64,000 nt of DNA, from assembly GCA_007922195.1 (NCBI GenBank), contig ML682121.1, positions 1,454,017-1,518,016 of the forward strand, written 5' to 3'. Position 1 is the stretch's first letter, and each line of letters opens with the position of its first letter. Under the pieces are notes generated by a model. It searched no databases, had not been told where the DNA came from, and worked only from the letters and a program-made list of their open reading frames with translations. This stretch comes from Podocnemis expansa. Its lineage: Eukaryota; Chordata; Testudines; Podocnemididae. Position numbers and translations under genes: made by a program. Shown here piece by piece: positions 1 through 17,079 of this stretch.

Positions 1-540
1 AGCGCTGCCCCCCAACCAGCTTCAACCCCTCCCAAACCCAGCTGTCCCTTCCTCAATTCCAGCTCCAAACACCCCAAACCCCAGCTCTGCCCCCAACTAG
101 CTTCAATCCCCCCAAACCCAGCTGTCCCCTCAATCCCCGCTCCGAACACCCCAAACCCCAGCTCTGCCCCAGCTCCAGCCCCCTAACCAGCTCCAGACAC
201 CCCCAACCCCAGCTCTGCCCCCAACTAGCTTCAATCCCCCCAAACCCAGCCATCCCCTCAATCCCAGCTCCAAACACCCCAAACCCCAGCTCTGCCCCCA
301 ACCAGCTCCAGCCCCCTAACCAGCTCCGGACACCCCCCACCCCAGCTCTGCCCCCCAAACCCCAGCTCTGCCCCCCAACCAGCTCCAAACACCCACAAAC
401 CCAGCTCTGCCCCCAACCAGCTTCAATGCCCCCAAACTCAGCCGTCCCCTCAATCCCAGCTCCAAACACCCCAAACCTCAGCTCTGCCCCCCAACCAGCT
501 CCAGCCCCCCAACCAGCTCCAAACACCCCCACCCGCAGCC
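1..540. repeat. C-rich degenerate minisatellite
   Basis: Degenerate tandem units of about 36-40 bp recur, built on the phrases CCCAGCTCTGCCCCC, CAACCAGCTCCAAACACC and TTCAATCCCCCCAAACCC. A higher-order spacing of roughly 80-200 bp is visible between copies of the TAGCTTCAATCC phrase. The minus strand is G-rich with many GGGG runs. Long open frames on both strands here are Gly/Trp/Leu- or Pro-rich translations of the repeat and are not treated as genes. Confidence 0.85.
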
Positions 541-760
541 CCCGGGGCAGGCTCGTGGCCGCCCCACGCGTGTCCCCGCCGCCCACCCGGGACGCACCGC
601 GCCGGCCCCCCGGCTCCCGGCCCCGGCCATGGCTCGGCTGCAGGCAGACAAAGGCTGGGGGGGGTTTGGGGGGCAGGAAGGGGCGGCTCCGACCCGGGCC
701 TGGCCCGGCCCCCGGGCCCCGCAGGGGGTTTGTGACACCCGGAGGGGCGGCTGGCTGGGA
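541..760. other. CpG-rich stretch, possible CpG island remnant
   Basis: This stretch is much richer in CpG than the rest of the window (for example CCACGCGTG, CACCGCGCCGG, CGGCCCCGG). It follows the minisatellite directly. It could be a CpG island, but a diverged copy of the same sequence lies at 57.2-57.4 kb, so it may instead be a relatively undecayed repeat. No TATA box or recognisable first exon was seen. Confidence 0.45.
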
Positions 761-1124
761 AAAGGGCGATGCAATCTGGTGGGAATATTTCTCCCCCTGC
801 AAGCAAGCAAGCAAGTGGCAGTGAGAGGAATGTAACCTGAAATAAAAGGCTCCCCCAGAGAGAGAAACATTTGCAAATCATCAGTGACCTGCCTGCAGCA
901 GCCTCAGTCCCAGCCAGCCAACCCTATTCTTGGCCCCCCCAAAGCCAAATCCCTGGGGGTGAGCGTGGCCCATGCCAGCATCCTTGGATTAAATGACACT
1001 GAGGGACGGGGACTGCACGGTGGCACCATGGTAAGATGCACAAAGTTGCAACAGAAACGTGCGCCCGAGTTTCGAGCTCGACCAGATGTCCCTATTCTAT
1101 GGGGCCAGTGCCAATATTGCAGGC

Positions 1125-1345
1125 GTCTCAAATTCGTGGCCCCCTAAAGTTATTTCTTGCAGCCCGCAATGACACTAGCACTATCAATGTTTGCAATATG
1201 AAAAGGTTTTAGTGGTGTGGCCCTGGGGTTATCGTACTAAGCCACATGAGTGGTGTGACCCGTAGGCTAACACGGGGGTCTCAAACACACGGCCCGTGGG
1301 CCGCATGAGGCCCTTAAAGCTGTTTCCTGCAGCCCACAGTGACAT
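1125..1345. mobile_element. Fragments of a hAT MITE (GGTCTCAAAC termini)
   Basis: Two partial copies lie side by side. One begins at the GTCTCAAATTCGTGGCCCC phrase near 1125 and contains TATGAAAAGGTTTTAGTGGTG. The other begins GGGGGTCTCAAACACACGGC near 1275. Both share sequence with the fuller copies at 4.5, 12.7 and 52.6 kb. Both are truncated and no target duplication is readable. Confidence 0.65.
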
Positions 1346-1559
1346 GACCCTTACTGATGTTTTGTGTTCAGACAAGAGTTTTATTTTGAAACAACAGCCG
1401 TAACAAATATTAAGTTATTTATGTTGCCCTGGTAACAAAGAAACTGAATTGACTCGTAGAACTAGTCAATTCATAAGTATAATGAGTATAGCATACGTAA
1501 GATAACATGCAGAAAACTAATTGCCGTTAACAAGCTCCAAAAATGCAACAAAGCATCAG

Positions 1560-1905
1560 TGTAATGCGGAAGTGGGAGATCAAGCTACCGTGCGTCGTGC
1601 AACACATGCTGCATACATGAGAAGTTATCGAGCAAATCACCGTCACCAAGAACAAGAATCAGTGGAACAAGCTGTTGCACGTTGAGGCTGACGTGCAGAA
1701 CAAATGAGAAATCATCGCCAAAACCGACCAGATCAAGAAACCCAAGAGCAAGGCGCTGAGCATCATGCTCAAAATGCTTAACGAATGAGACAGCCTTGCA
1801 ATGCGCATCGTGCTGCTACTCCTAATCATGAAACAGTCAATGAAAATGCTGTGATTACTCATAACTGTGGATTGATGAACGTTGAACGTGAGTATTGTCT
1901 TTGAT
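1560..1905 (+). pseudogene. Helitron-like coding fossil
   Basis: Read in the frame through CGT at 1593, the sequence gives Arg/Gln/Asn/His/Ala-rich repeats of the type RSYRANHRHQEQE and MRNHRQNRPDQETQEQ. It ends in HNCGLMNVEREYC, which resembles the H-x-C-G-x-M-N-x-x-C/R-x-x-C zinc motif found near the N-terminus of animal Helitron helicase proteins. Three in-frame stops interrupt it, two of them TGA near 1690 that could be CGA decay. No helicase or Rep domain was found nearby, so only an N-terminal remnant remains. The family assignment rests on motif memory. Confidence 0.45.
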
Positions 1906-4475
1906 TGAACTTGCAAGCTGAAAGATCCATTGACAAGCAGGGGTGTCGCTGGCGCCCGGCTCAGAGGGCACGTGCCCTGAGTGCCTGGCGTGGCCCCTGG
2001 CTTGAAGGGAGAATATCCCACTTTGTCAGACGCTTTGAAGAGGGAGTATTTACAGAATTGGATGAAAATAAATGCAGGAGAGTGTAAGACATGGGATCAG
2101 GTCACACTGCAACAGCAAATCAGAGCATTTGTAAGGATTCAAAGGCAATGTGTGTCCCAGCGCTGAGACTAGACAGCAAGTCTGAAAAAATGGGGCTGGG
2201 AGAGTGGAGGGTAACAGATGCCTATGTAAACAAAGCCACAAATATTGGGACTGTCCCTATAAAATCAAGACATCTGGTCACGCAAGGACTTGCAGGCCCA
2301 TGGGGAGCAGAGAGAGGGGGCTGGTTCATTCTCATCTGAGAAAATCTCTGTGAAAACTGCTGCAGCCCGGGGTTAATACTGAGAGACACAGGAAGGGGCT
2401 GGAGCAGGAGAGAGCTGGAGGCAGGAAGAACAAAGCACAGAGAAATCCTGGTGCTGCAAAATGCAAGAAGGTGCTGCCTGGGAACCCAGCTACTGCCTCC
2501 CCATTGGGATCTGTGCAGGGGAGGGACCTTCCTTAATGCTCCTTCTGTGCCCAGCCAGCTGGGGGGCACTTTCTCCAGGTGAAACCAGCCCCCCAGGCCA
2601 GCCTTGGGCTCTGCTGACATCAACCCCTGAGCCAGAGACTCCAGGTGATTGAGAGAGCCCCCCTGGGAATAGGGAAAAGTTGGGAACTGGCAGGAAGCCC
2701 CAGGAATCTGGCTCGGGTTATTAATTTATTTGGATTTATAGGTGCCTTAACAGCTGCCAAGCCACCGTCCCTTTCTTGTGCTTACCTTCAGCTCTGGATA
2801 GCGATGGCCCTAGGGGCAAAACCAGGCGGGATCCAGCTGGGGAAAGAAACTGAGGCAAGGCTGCTGGAAGAATTTTTATAGTGTTTACACTGACTGCAGT
2901 TGAACCAAACTCTAAACCCCGTGTATGATGAAAAGGCTTTCCACCCGGGGGTGCGGCCGTACCCCTAGTACCAGCACTTGAGTCTGGAGGTGGCGTCAGG
3001 AAGGGAAAGGGTAAAAAATAATGCTGAGATGGAGAGAGGGGAAAGACACTGTGCAATGGGGTGGATTGAATTATCTGTGTATGGGCAGCAAATTGCAGAA
3101 GAGAAGTGATCCGATTTGGGATGAGGGGGCGAAAAGGCTTTCTCTCTGGTTTTTGCCCTTTCTCTTGATTATTGATAAAATTCTCCCCTAACTGTAACAT
3201 ATGGATATCAAATCCATGTAGATTTCCCCCCTTTTCTCTCCCGTTATTGTCTTTTTCGCTAGCTTCGCACCCTCCCTCCCCCCAATTTTCCCTCTCATTT
3301 GCAAATGTTCATTTAAAATCACCTGAGATTTGCAATAGTACCCACACCCGTTTATCTTCCTGCAAATTGTCCTTTTTTAGGAGGTAAAGTGTTGCCCTGG
3401 CTCATTTCTCAAATGGCTTCAGGGGCTAGTGGGTGCTGTTTGGGAGACCCCTGGGATATTTTCCTTCTTAAATCATTCCCAGAGGGTTTGTACTATCCTC
3501 ATGAATGGTGGTAGGGCAATCACATATAGAGCCTTTATATAAAATCCTTTCAAACTCCCCCCCCCATTTAGTAATAATAACATAAAATGTCTTCAGATCT
3601 TGGAGTTCTTCTCTCATGTGATAAAATATTTTCGTTTTGACCCATTTTCTCCCCCAGTTTTTCAAAGATGAATATCAAATATCTTAAACTTTTGCCCCAC
3701 TTTGTCTCTAGTTTCCTGTTACTGAGGGAATATGAAACTTTTCTCCGTCTGTCTAATTATAAAATATCGAAACAATCTTGCTTCAGATTTAGCCATTTTC
3801 TCAGATTCTTGAATAGTGATAGAAAAGTGTTGCAAATGTTGGTCATTCTCTTTAGCAAATGATATGAAAGTCACTTAGTTTGCACCTCTTCATTGAGGAT
3901 TGATCAAAAATCCCTCATGGTTTTCTGCTTTCCTCTCAAATTGTTAAAACTTAATCCAGAATTCCTCCAATTTCTACCTTTTTCTCATCAATTACTGTTC
4001 AGCTGCCATGTTTTGGCTTTTCCCATGTAATTACCAATTGTAAATTAAAAATCTCAGCTTTGGGGTGTTCCCCCAGGTTATTCAACGGCAACAACTGCTC
4101 CACACCAAGTTGTTTTCTCCTCTGGAGGTTGTTTTTTAATGGTCAACTTTCTCCTTTCCTTTGCAAATCAGTTTTTTCCCCCTTTATCACCATTAAGATG
4201 TTTGCAGATGAAAGAGGCTTGCCCCGTATTGAAGGCACATTAAAGTTAGATGCTTCCTCCTCTTTTGGGGGGGTGTCAGTGTTTCCAGGTTAGGACAGGA
4301 CAGTTAGTTGCACCCTTTTCATTTCCGGGGATTGCAAGCGATGAGGACTTCATCCATGTGTGACTAGCTGCTCTCAGGCAGTGTCCAGGGTGGGGCAGAA
4401 TTTTCTTGCTACTGTATTAACCCATTGCTGCTTTCATTAGGGGCAAAAACTCTATAATGAATGGTCTTCATAAGG
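1906..4475. other. No gene seen; low-complexity and diverged intergenic sequence
   Basis: No splice-bounded coding exon, RNA gene or clear mobile-element terminus was recognised. The interval is AT-rich with T-rich stretches between 3200 and 4300. The part from about 3170 to 3470 has weak similarity to 13800-14060, consistent with the local duplication described for the zinc-finger 5' regions. Confidence 0.5.
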
Positions 4476-4476
4476 C

Positions 4477-4685
4477 AACGGTCTCAAACGTGCAGCCCGC
4501 GGGCCACATGCGGCCCCTACAGCTACTTCCTGCGGCCCATAATGACGATATTGTTACCAATAATTGCGATATCGTTGTATGAAAAGGTTACAGTGGTGCA
4601 GCCCTCGGGCTAACGTACTAGTCCTCATGCGGCCCTTTCATAGTCCGTATGCAGCCCTCGTGGTGATTTGAGCTTGAGACCTCTG
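4477..4685 (+). mobile_element. hAT-type MITE, GGTCTCAAAC family
   Basis: The left end reads ACGGTCTCAAAC and the right end reads GAGCTTGAGACCTCTG, forming an inverted terminal repeat. The interior has the phrases GCGGGCCACATGCGGCCCC and TATGAAAAGGTTACAGTGGTG shared with the other copies in the window. This is the most CpG-rich copy seen. The target duplication is not clean. Confidence 0.75.
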
Positions 4686-4689
4686 CCGT

Positions 4690-6255
4690 AAGGGGTGGCT
4701 CCTCCCTCACCCTCCAGTGCTGAGACGTGGCCATCTCTGGAGTGGGTCCCTTGTGGCCATTATTGTGCAGAGACAGGTAATTTTGTGACAGTTTTGGTTT
4801 CTCCATTCTGTCCGAGAACGGCGGGAGGTGTGGATACCTTCCTGTCCATTTATCAAACAGCGGTGTGGAATCATCCCAGATTTTCTCTTCTGTCTCTGCT
4901 TCAAAACTGCAGGAAGTCGGGTTTACAACGAAAAGTCAAGTCCTTCTTTTAGGCATCAAGGGGGAAGATGGGAAGGGGATGTTCTCCCTCCCCTCCCTCT
5001 GATCCCCACTGATGTATTTAAGATTATTTTGGCCTCTCTTCCCCCCCGTGTCATGTTTCCGATCACACTGAAATGCTTGTTAATCTGGAGTCACTTCAAG
5101 GAAGGCCATGGAATGATTCTGAATTAACATGGGGGTGAAGGCAGGGATTAAATTCTCATCAGTTTTTTCCTGGAGCCCTCAGAGATTATTTCCAAAGTTT
5201 CCGCCATTCAGCGGGGTGGTGGTTGGGTTTAGGGGCTTAACCCCTTGGGACAGCAAGACTCCCGGCTGCAGGGAAGGTGGTGCCAGGACTTGGGGCTTCT
5301 GGTGAGTGAGATCAGCCAGTGAGGTGCCAACTTTGGGGGTGCCGAGGGGCTGAAGCACCTACCAAAATGATTATCTGTCACTCTCCTGCCCATCAGCTGT
5401 TTTATTTCCCCCACCTGGCAGCAGATGAAATCTGCGTGTTTCCACCATGCCTGCCGGTGGGGCTCAGTTGCCTCCAGCCTGGGACAGGGCGTCTGAAGCT
5501 GCTAAGCAAAAGGCTGGCATCTCCCAGGCCGTGACCGCACCCCTATTGGGTAACAACAATAGAAATAAAGCCTTCGGCCGTGTTCAAAGGAGCAGCTAGC
5601 TGTTGCTTAGCCTCTGGGGGAACATGGAAAGCCATGGGCCCTGGCTCTACTGAAGCCAGATGGTGATGAGGAAGATCCTCTACCTGAGAGAGCCTCATGA
5701 GGGGGGGAGAAGCTAGACTGGAGCCCTGGGTGTGTGGGGGTGTGAGCCCCAGAGACCCATGGCAGAAACTGGGTGGAAAAAGCCCCATGGGAGGAAGCCC
5801 AGGCCCAGACTGTCCCCTCTCTCCCCCTAGGTTGGCCTAGTGGCTGGGTGGGAGCAGAGGCTGATCTGGAGGCTGAATGGGACGGGGATGATCTGGAGTC
5901 AGGGGGCACTGGGGTTGACCAGATGGTTGGTGCTCCCTCTAACCATTAGGCACTGCTCCTCACCCAGAGTCAGGTGGGAACCGAGGTGTGTAGGCTTGGG
6001 GATGGGGTCACTCACCTAGTAGCAGATTTTCCTGGGGTCCACCCCAGCTCAACCGGCCCCATAGCGCAGAAACGCTAGATGCTGCACTGCACCTTGTCTG
6101 TTTGCAGGGAAAGAACCTGGGAAAGATTGTAGTGTGAAATTTCCAGCTCCTGTTCTGAGATCGCCCCGATTGCCTTTGTTGTTTTCACAGGCTCTGGAAT
6201 AATATCCACGTTTTGCTCCGCCTTATCGCAACTTCCTACAAGACAGGGAAGAGAA
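4690..6255. other. Upstream region of the zinc-finger gene
   Basis: No coding exon is supported. A 5' untranslated exon of the zinc-finger gene probably lies in the last few hundred bases, but no TATA box or splice-bounded non-coding exon can be fixed by eye. Confidence 0.3.
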
Positions 6256-10855
<4,600 letters not shown>

Positions 10856-10859
10856 GGCA

Positions 10860-12680
10860 GGCAAAAGATTTTTACTTTTGGCCCCGTAAGACTTTTGTTA
10901 ATACCCGTAGAGTGACCTTTACAGTTGTTGGCCCCCTTTGCTTCACCGTTTTCCCTCCGATCCCCTTATGCCTTCTGCTGCTTGTCCTTCCCTGTGGGTG
11001 AATAATCCCATGATCCTGGCTATCAACTCCATTTTCCTTTGAGTTTTGGGCATGCGTGTGTCCCTCTTGCCAGAAATATCCATCAGCCACAGATGGGAGA
11101 GATGGGGTGACATCGACTAGCACTGGTCTTGCAAAGAAGATACACCCCAGGTATAGGAGCCAGGGTTGTCTAATAGATGTTGACCCCTGTTCTGACCTTA
11201 TGACCTATGACCCTGACTTGTGTCTCGTGGGTGCTTTTATGCTTGCTAGACAATGGCGGAGAGTAAGATTAACAGGGGCACATTGTTTTTGAACCTGGAT
11301 CTTGTGATGCTGGGCAAGCAGGTGAGCATAAGTGAATGGGTTATTCAACATGAAATATTAAAGGTCTTTTATATTAGCATAAGACTTTGCAGGAGTAGTT
11401 TTTCTAAGTGCTAGGATTTAGCTGAACTGTAGGCCTAAGAAGATAACCCCCGATCAGATATTTTGCACTCTCCTTGTTGGAGAGGAAGGTAGCAATTCAG
11501 TTAGCAGTTAGGTCACATTGATGTAATTATTAAGAAATAATGAAAGCTATGAACATTAATGCCCAAAGGACACACAGAGCAGTTGCTGATCTTATTATAA
11601 TCAGTGTGAAGAATCAAATTTGGTGTATAGCCATACACTTATAATAAAGACGGGTATTAAATGCCACACCCAATGTCCATTTTTCTCTATTCATTGGGTC
11701 CCTGAAACAGTGGGTATGTCTTCACTGATGGCAGGAAATCTGACAACATCAGAGTGATTTATCCAGATCGATTGAGCAGGAGTGAAGACCCACTCAATCA
11801 AGCCAGAGGTTGCGTCAATAAAACCACCTCCAAAAAAACCCATTGTACTGTGTCGATGGGTGCGCATTTCATGCTGGTACAGCATAGTGGAGATGGAGTG
11901 CAAAAGAGAATTTAGGCAGTCGATTCTACATAGCATGCATAGCTCCAGTTAACTGCTGCTGTATTTTCCAGTAAATATAGACTAGGCCAGTGTAAATGGA
12001 GTCAAGACCTCCCTTCTGATTTTCCTTTCCATCTCTGCTTCTAATGGTGTCCTTATTTGGAAAAGTATCTACATGAACCTTATATTTATGTATTTGGGTC
12101 TGTCTTATGATTTCAGTTCTATTCGTCTTCATTATATAAAGTTTGTGTGTGTCTCACCAGATTCCACGTCATGTCTGACAAGTGTACATTGCACCCCAAT
12201 ACATTAAATGAACTATGCATTTCCTAATCAACTGCTCACCTTGTCCAAACGAACCTGAAGAGCCACATCAACTCCAGGAAGTTCTCCAGGAGCATTTGTC
12301 TTCCTCTGCCCATCTATCAGTATTGATTATCAAGGTTGGAAACATTTTGCTGTTGAGCTATGTCTTGTGGAGAAACGGACGCTGACCAAGAAAAATGTGA
12401 TTCTTCCCAATGTACCTTCTCAGGCGTCCATCAACATATAGGGATGAATATGTTCTTTTCATCCACCCCAGCGTACCTACCCTGGAGTTCATCAACATAC
12501 AGGGATGCATGTGTTCTTCTCACCCAGTCTCCAACCCCAGCCTGTGCTCTTTCGGCTCTGCCTGCTTTGCACACTGCCGGGATCCTTATCTGTTCTCCCA
12601 TCAGATTTCTTCCCCTTGCACTGCTACCAGGATCCCTTCCCACCACTGTCCAAGTCTGCTAGGAGGCCCAATCCCTGTTA
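10860..12680. other. 3' flank of the zinc-finger gene, no further gene
   Basis: No exon is recognised. The part from about 11700 to 11905 begins GGGTATGTCTTCACTGATGG and resembles MITEs with GGTNTGTCTACACT-type termini, but its right end is unclear. Confidence 0.4.
11643..11648 (+). terminator. Candidate polyadenylation signal AATAAA
   Basis: An AATAAA hexamer lies about 790 bp downstream of the zinc-finger stop codon. An ATTAAA at about 11358 is an alternative. The true cleavage site cannot be fixed from sequence alone. Confidence 0.35.
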
Positions 12681-12682
12681 AC

Positions 12683-12996
12683 CATGGGTCTCAAGCTCAC
12701 GGCCCACATGCGGCCCATACAGTTATTTTCTGTGGCCCTCAACAAGGCTTAGAATTTCTCAAATAGTTGATAATGCAAAATTTAAAGTGTGTTTACTTAT
12801 TTACTTCTTGTGTTCCTGATAATCCTCCATCTCAAATGGAAGTAATTCTTTCTTACTTACTTTTGCTATATATGTACGTTGCTCTTCATTTTGACTAGTT
12901 TGCATCATTGTATGAAAAGGTTTCAGTGGTGCAGCCCTCAGGCTAATATACTAGTCCTCATGTGGCCCTCGTGGTGACTTGAGTTTGAGCCTCCTG
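12683..12996 (+). mobile_element. hAT-type MITE, GGTCTCAAAC family
   Basis: The left end is CATGGGTCTCAAGCTCACGG and the right end is GACTTGAGTTTGAGCCTCCTG. The flanks CTGTTAAC and CATTAAAC match at 5 of 8 positions, consistent with a decayed duplication. The internal phrase TATGAAAAGGTTTCAGTGGTG matches the copy at 4.5 kb. Confidence 0.7.
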
Positions 12997-14477
12997 CATT
13001 AAACCCAGGCCACATGGAGGAAAACCAGGCAGCCTAATCGCTGGACCAGGAGACATCTAAATCCTTTGTCCCTACCTCAGCCAACTCATGGGCACAGCAG
13101 GGACCATCAGCCTTCAGGCCCTGTACTTTGCCCTCCATTCACCCCCAAAGGGAGGGAGGAGGGAATCCTGCAGCTTGCCACCCAAAATCAGGGGTGCGCA
13201 GCTCGTGACTTAGCTCCAGACCCTCCCATTCTGCTCAGTGCTGCACAGACCCTGGGGATCCCCCCCTTTCCCAGAGCCTCTGCTGCCCCAATTCTCCCTC
13301 CCCCTCTTCAATCCCTCCCCACCTCTCCAAACATGCCTTTCTCTGCCTCACACCCCTCAAATTTGCTTTGCAAAGCCCGGACCCACGCACCCCGGGGGGG
13401 CTCAGACTCACGTGAAGCAGAGATGGGAGGCGAGTTGGAGATGGCCCTGGGATTGTGTTTTCAGTGTGCAGGAAGGAGGAGGAGGCAACAGTTGGGGAGA
13501 ACAAAGTGCAGGAGATGAGACTGGAGCCGGGGCAGCCCCAGTGTGGGGCTCTGTGACCCTGGGTTCGGGGACCATTGGGGGCTGCTACCCCAGGGGAAGG
13601 ACTTGGGGGGGGTCCCTAGGGCCCTGCCACCCTCAGCCTCCCAGGAGAGACGCCAGGTGAGTGATAGACCACAGGGAACCAGGCACTGCCTGTCTGCCCT
13701 TCCTCCTCTCCACCAAGCCTCAGATGTGGGGCAGCCACTGGAAACCAGGGGGCCTTTCCCTCTTTGGGATCCTGACACCAATTCTTCCTAGTTCTTCCCC
13801 TTTCCTCTCCCGTTATCCAATGCAGATATAAAATCCAGGCTGGCGACGTCTCCATTTCCCCAAAATTCTTGGCTCCCTGTGCCCAGGTTTTGCCCTGTTT
13901 TCACCATGAATTTCAACAGTCAATTAGAAAGCTCAGATCTGGGGCTTCTGCCTCACTGTATCGGCAGGCATTTACTCTCATTCAGGTGGGGAATTGTTGC
14001 CCTTAGTCAGTCCTCCAAAGGGACTGGGGGTTAGTGGGGTCTGTTTTGGGCAGCCCTGAGATGTGGTTGCCTTTTGGTGGGGAGGAGGTGGCTGTTGTCT
14101 GCCAGCGGTGGGGCATGAATGGGGCACAAGACAGGAGTGAGGGTTCCCCATGGACATTACTTGGACACTTTGGTTTGACTCCTTTTTAGCAGTTTTTTCT
14201 GAGCCTGTCACTGGGGAGGCTTAAAAATGCCTCCTTGGGCTGTGTCTGGGGAGGGGCCAGGTCTACACTGTAATAACCAGATTAAACATTTTCCACAGGG
14301 CAGAATCCATAACATCTGACCCCAGGGAACGAGCTGGGGGACAGGGATCATGCTGTGAAATTAATTAAAACCTGTTCTGACTTTGCCACAGTTGCCTCAC
14401 TCGGCCTGAGAGGCTGCCTCAGGACATCCATGTTTGCCTTCTCCTCATCTCATCCTCCCACCGGACAAGGAGGAGAA

Positions 14478-14501
14478 ATGGCTGCAGGGGAGAAAGATCA
14501 G
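14478..14501 (+). pseudogene. Orphan zinc-finger leader exon (duplicate)
   Basis: ATGGCTGCAGGGGAGAAAGA followed by TCAG and a gtaggg donor encodes MAAGEKDQ. It is the same 24-nt length as the zinc-finger leader exon at 6256, and both sit in the same local context (for example GGTGGGTTCC soon after, and ATACAnnGGGTGGAGAAAGG about 100 bp downstream). No KRAB exon or finger exon was found between here and the lipoxygenase start at 18160. It is probably a relic of a tandem duplication. Confidence 0.65.
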
Positions 14502-14509
14502 GTAGGGCT

Positions 14510-17040
14510 TGCTGGGGGCTTGCTGGTGGGTTCCCCCCCTGGATGAGGAGAGGCAGCAAATGCACAGGAGGTGGGAACCTCCAGGCAGCCTGATTTGGAG
14601 GTTGCAGCAGGGCAGGAGATACACTGGGTGGAGAAAGGGAGGAAAACAGTGTGGCAAAAATATGCAGCTTAGATTCTAGGAATGGACCCATGTGGTTGGG
14701 AGAGGAAAAGTCCTAATTTGTGGATGGGGCTGGGTTCGAAAAACTGACCAGATTCCCAGTGCTGGAGCCTGAGCTGATGGACCAGGAGCAGATATGAGAT
14801 ATGCAGGGGGCTCGCACCAGTGAGACTCCCCTCCCCTCATTTCTAGCTCCTCTCAAAGAAGAAGGTGTTGAGCTTCCTCTCTGGAGCTCTCCCTGACTCC
14901 TCCGAGGGGCTCCATCAATCTCCTGTGTCAGCCTCTGGGTTGTTGGTGTGTGGTGGATCTGCCGGGAGAGACAAGGAAATCTCTCTTTGCCCCCTCGCCC
15001 TGACACTCCCTGGTTTTCTGGTTGGCGGGTGTGACAGACCGCTCCCCAGATCCAGTCTGGTGTGCTGCTGTGACTTCCCAGTTCCCACTCCTGAACCGCG
15101 ATTCACCCGGCTTCCAGAAAGTCATCCAGGCTTGACCTGAAGACATCCTGAGATGTGCAAGCTGTTTCCCCGATAGTTTATCTAGACCTTTGCAGCACCC
15201 GTAGTGATCCATTCCCAGTGGTTAGTACCAACGCCAGAGTTAGGGAAGGGACAGAGTTGTCTTGTGGTTGAGTGATTTCCTGGGAATTCTCTCCTAGTTT
15301 TCAGAGGTTTAAATGTAGCCAGGTGGGTGGAAGCACTGGGCCAGACTTAACTTTAGCTGGGTTGATTGGACTAGAGGTGACCTGGAAAAATCCTAGGGTT
15401 TGTCTACAGTTGAAATGCTACAGCACCCCAGCGGCCACCATGAGTAATCCACCTCCCCAAGAGGCAATAGCCGGGTGGACAGAAGAATTCTGCTGTTGAC
15501 CTAACACCATCTACATGGGGACTTAGCTGGGCTCATTGGTGTGGGTTTCTCACACCCTGGAGAGATGTGGCTGGGTTGATCTGGTTTCCTTGCATAGACC
15601 AGCTGAGGGAGGCCAGCGAGGATGTGAGTCGATTGGGTGGACTTTTGCACCTGTTAAAATCCCCTGAGGGAACAAGTCTTGGGCACCAGTCTTCTGCCAT
15701 TGCCAACAAGGCAACAGGGACACATTTACAAATCCTGTGGAGGAAAGGGGAGTCTGCAAATTGGTGAGAAAGCTGGCTTGATTCTGGCGTTGGCTCCCAC
15801 CATGCAGTGAGTGAACTCAAATGAGCTCAGATGCCAGAGGTACTGATGTTGCATTGAAAGTTGTCAGGGGAGATGACTGCTTTATCACCTGCCTAGGTTT
15901 TTGGTGTGCCAAGTCTCCTGGGGGTGAACTAAAGCAGCTTGCAGCCACATCCAGCCAGGTCTTGATGACACGGATGGCATCAGGCGCTTCCTTGCAGAGG
16001 AGGTGGTGGATTGTTTGCTGTTTGTTAACAGCTGATCGGGTGATGATCTGCATCTACTTTAGTTGTTCTGCTCTCTCTGCTGGCCTGTTGTTAGGCCTGG
16101 GAGAAAGAAAGGACACAGAGCTCCTGATAACCAAATCACTTTTCTCATTTATTAAGCAAACACAAGCAAGGTGGCATGGATCATGAACAATCCAACTGCC
16201 CTTCTGTCAGGATTAGCCTGCCTTTTCAGGAGCCCCTCCTCATATCTGGGGCGGGGATATTGCTTTAATGTGTGGTTTGTTCTGTCCCATAGTCACTCAA
16301 CCCTTTACCCCTCTCACCCTGGTTTCACAGGAAGTTGCAATAAACTTCCATAGCAGAAGCTGTGAGCTCAGCACCACTGAGACAGGCTGCTCCCCCGATC
16401 CAGTCTGGTGTGCTGCTGTGACCCCCCCAATTCTCACTCCTCCACTGATTCACCCCGCTTTGCCAGGAAACCACTCACTCCTAAGTCACTCCATTCCTGC
16501 CGCGTGTGTGCAATTGGTCCCAATGTCTCTACCTAAACGGACCTCAGAGTCCAAGTTGATACTCAAGATGTTCAGCTGTCAGATGTTTGTATAGCCAGTC
16601 TCTGCCTGAGGCAAGGCAGGGCCCAGATCTTCCTTGAAGTTGTTTCAAGATGGAGATTCCCAGGCAAAAAGCCCCAAATCATTCCAAGTGTCTCTCTTTC
16701 CATTCCCCCTCACTGCTCCCCTTCTGGGCAGAAGTGAGCCATTGGCCCGGTCTAAGCCAGGGACCTCAATTAGCATATCTTTTTGGCCTCCTCCAGGTAC
16801 TTAGTGGCTCACAGCTGTGGCTGAAGAGGGTTCCCATCTGTCTCCCACCTCCCCAGAGCCATGGAAAACATGTTACACTTCTGTGCACATGCATGAAGCT
16901 GCAGGAAATATGATATCATAGTAATCATACAGAATAGGTTACGAGCACACACAAAGAAACCTCGCGTGGTGCAATTGGCATAAAAACCTAAAATCACAGT
17001 GCATAAGTGAACAGAAAAACATATAGATCAAGGGTGTCAA
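14510..17040. other. Repeat-bearing intergenic stretch
   Basis: No gene is supported. A MITE-like fragment begins near 15394 (GGGTTTGTCTACAGTTGAAA, then GTAATCCACCTCCCCAAGAG), a form common in turtle genomes. A roughly 95-bp segment around 15030-15125 recurs at 16383-16475. Confidence 0.5.
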
Positions 17041-17079
17041 ACTCATTGGCTATGTCTATGTGGTGTTTTGGACTATCTA

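Noticed and set aside
53..814. 253-residue minus-strand open frame rich in Gly, Trp, Leu and Glu
   Set aside because: It is the translation of the C-rich minisatellite; unit-by-unit repetition and no splice or domain signals.
1659..2021. 120-residue minus-strand open frame
   Set aside because: It is antisense to the Helitron-like fossil; the plus frame has the meaningful motif.
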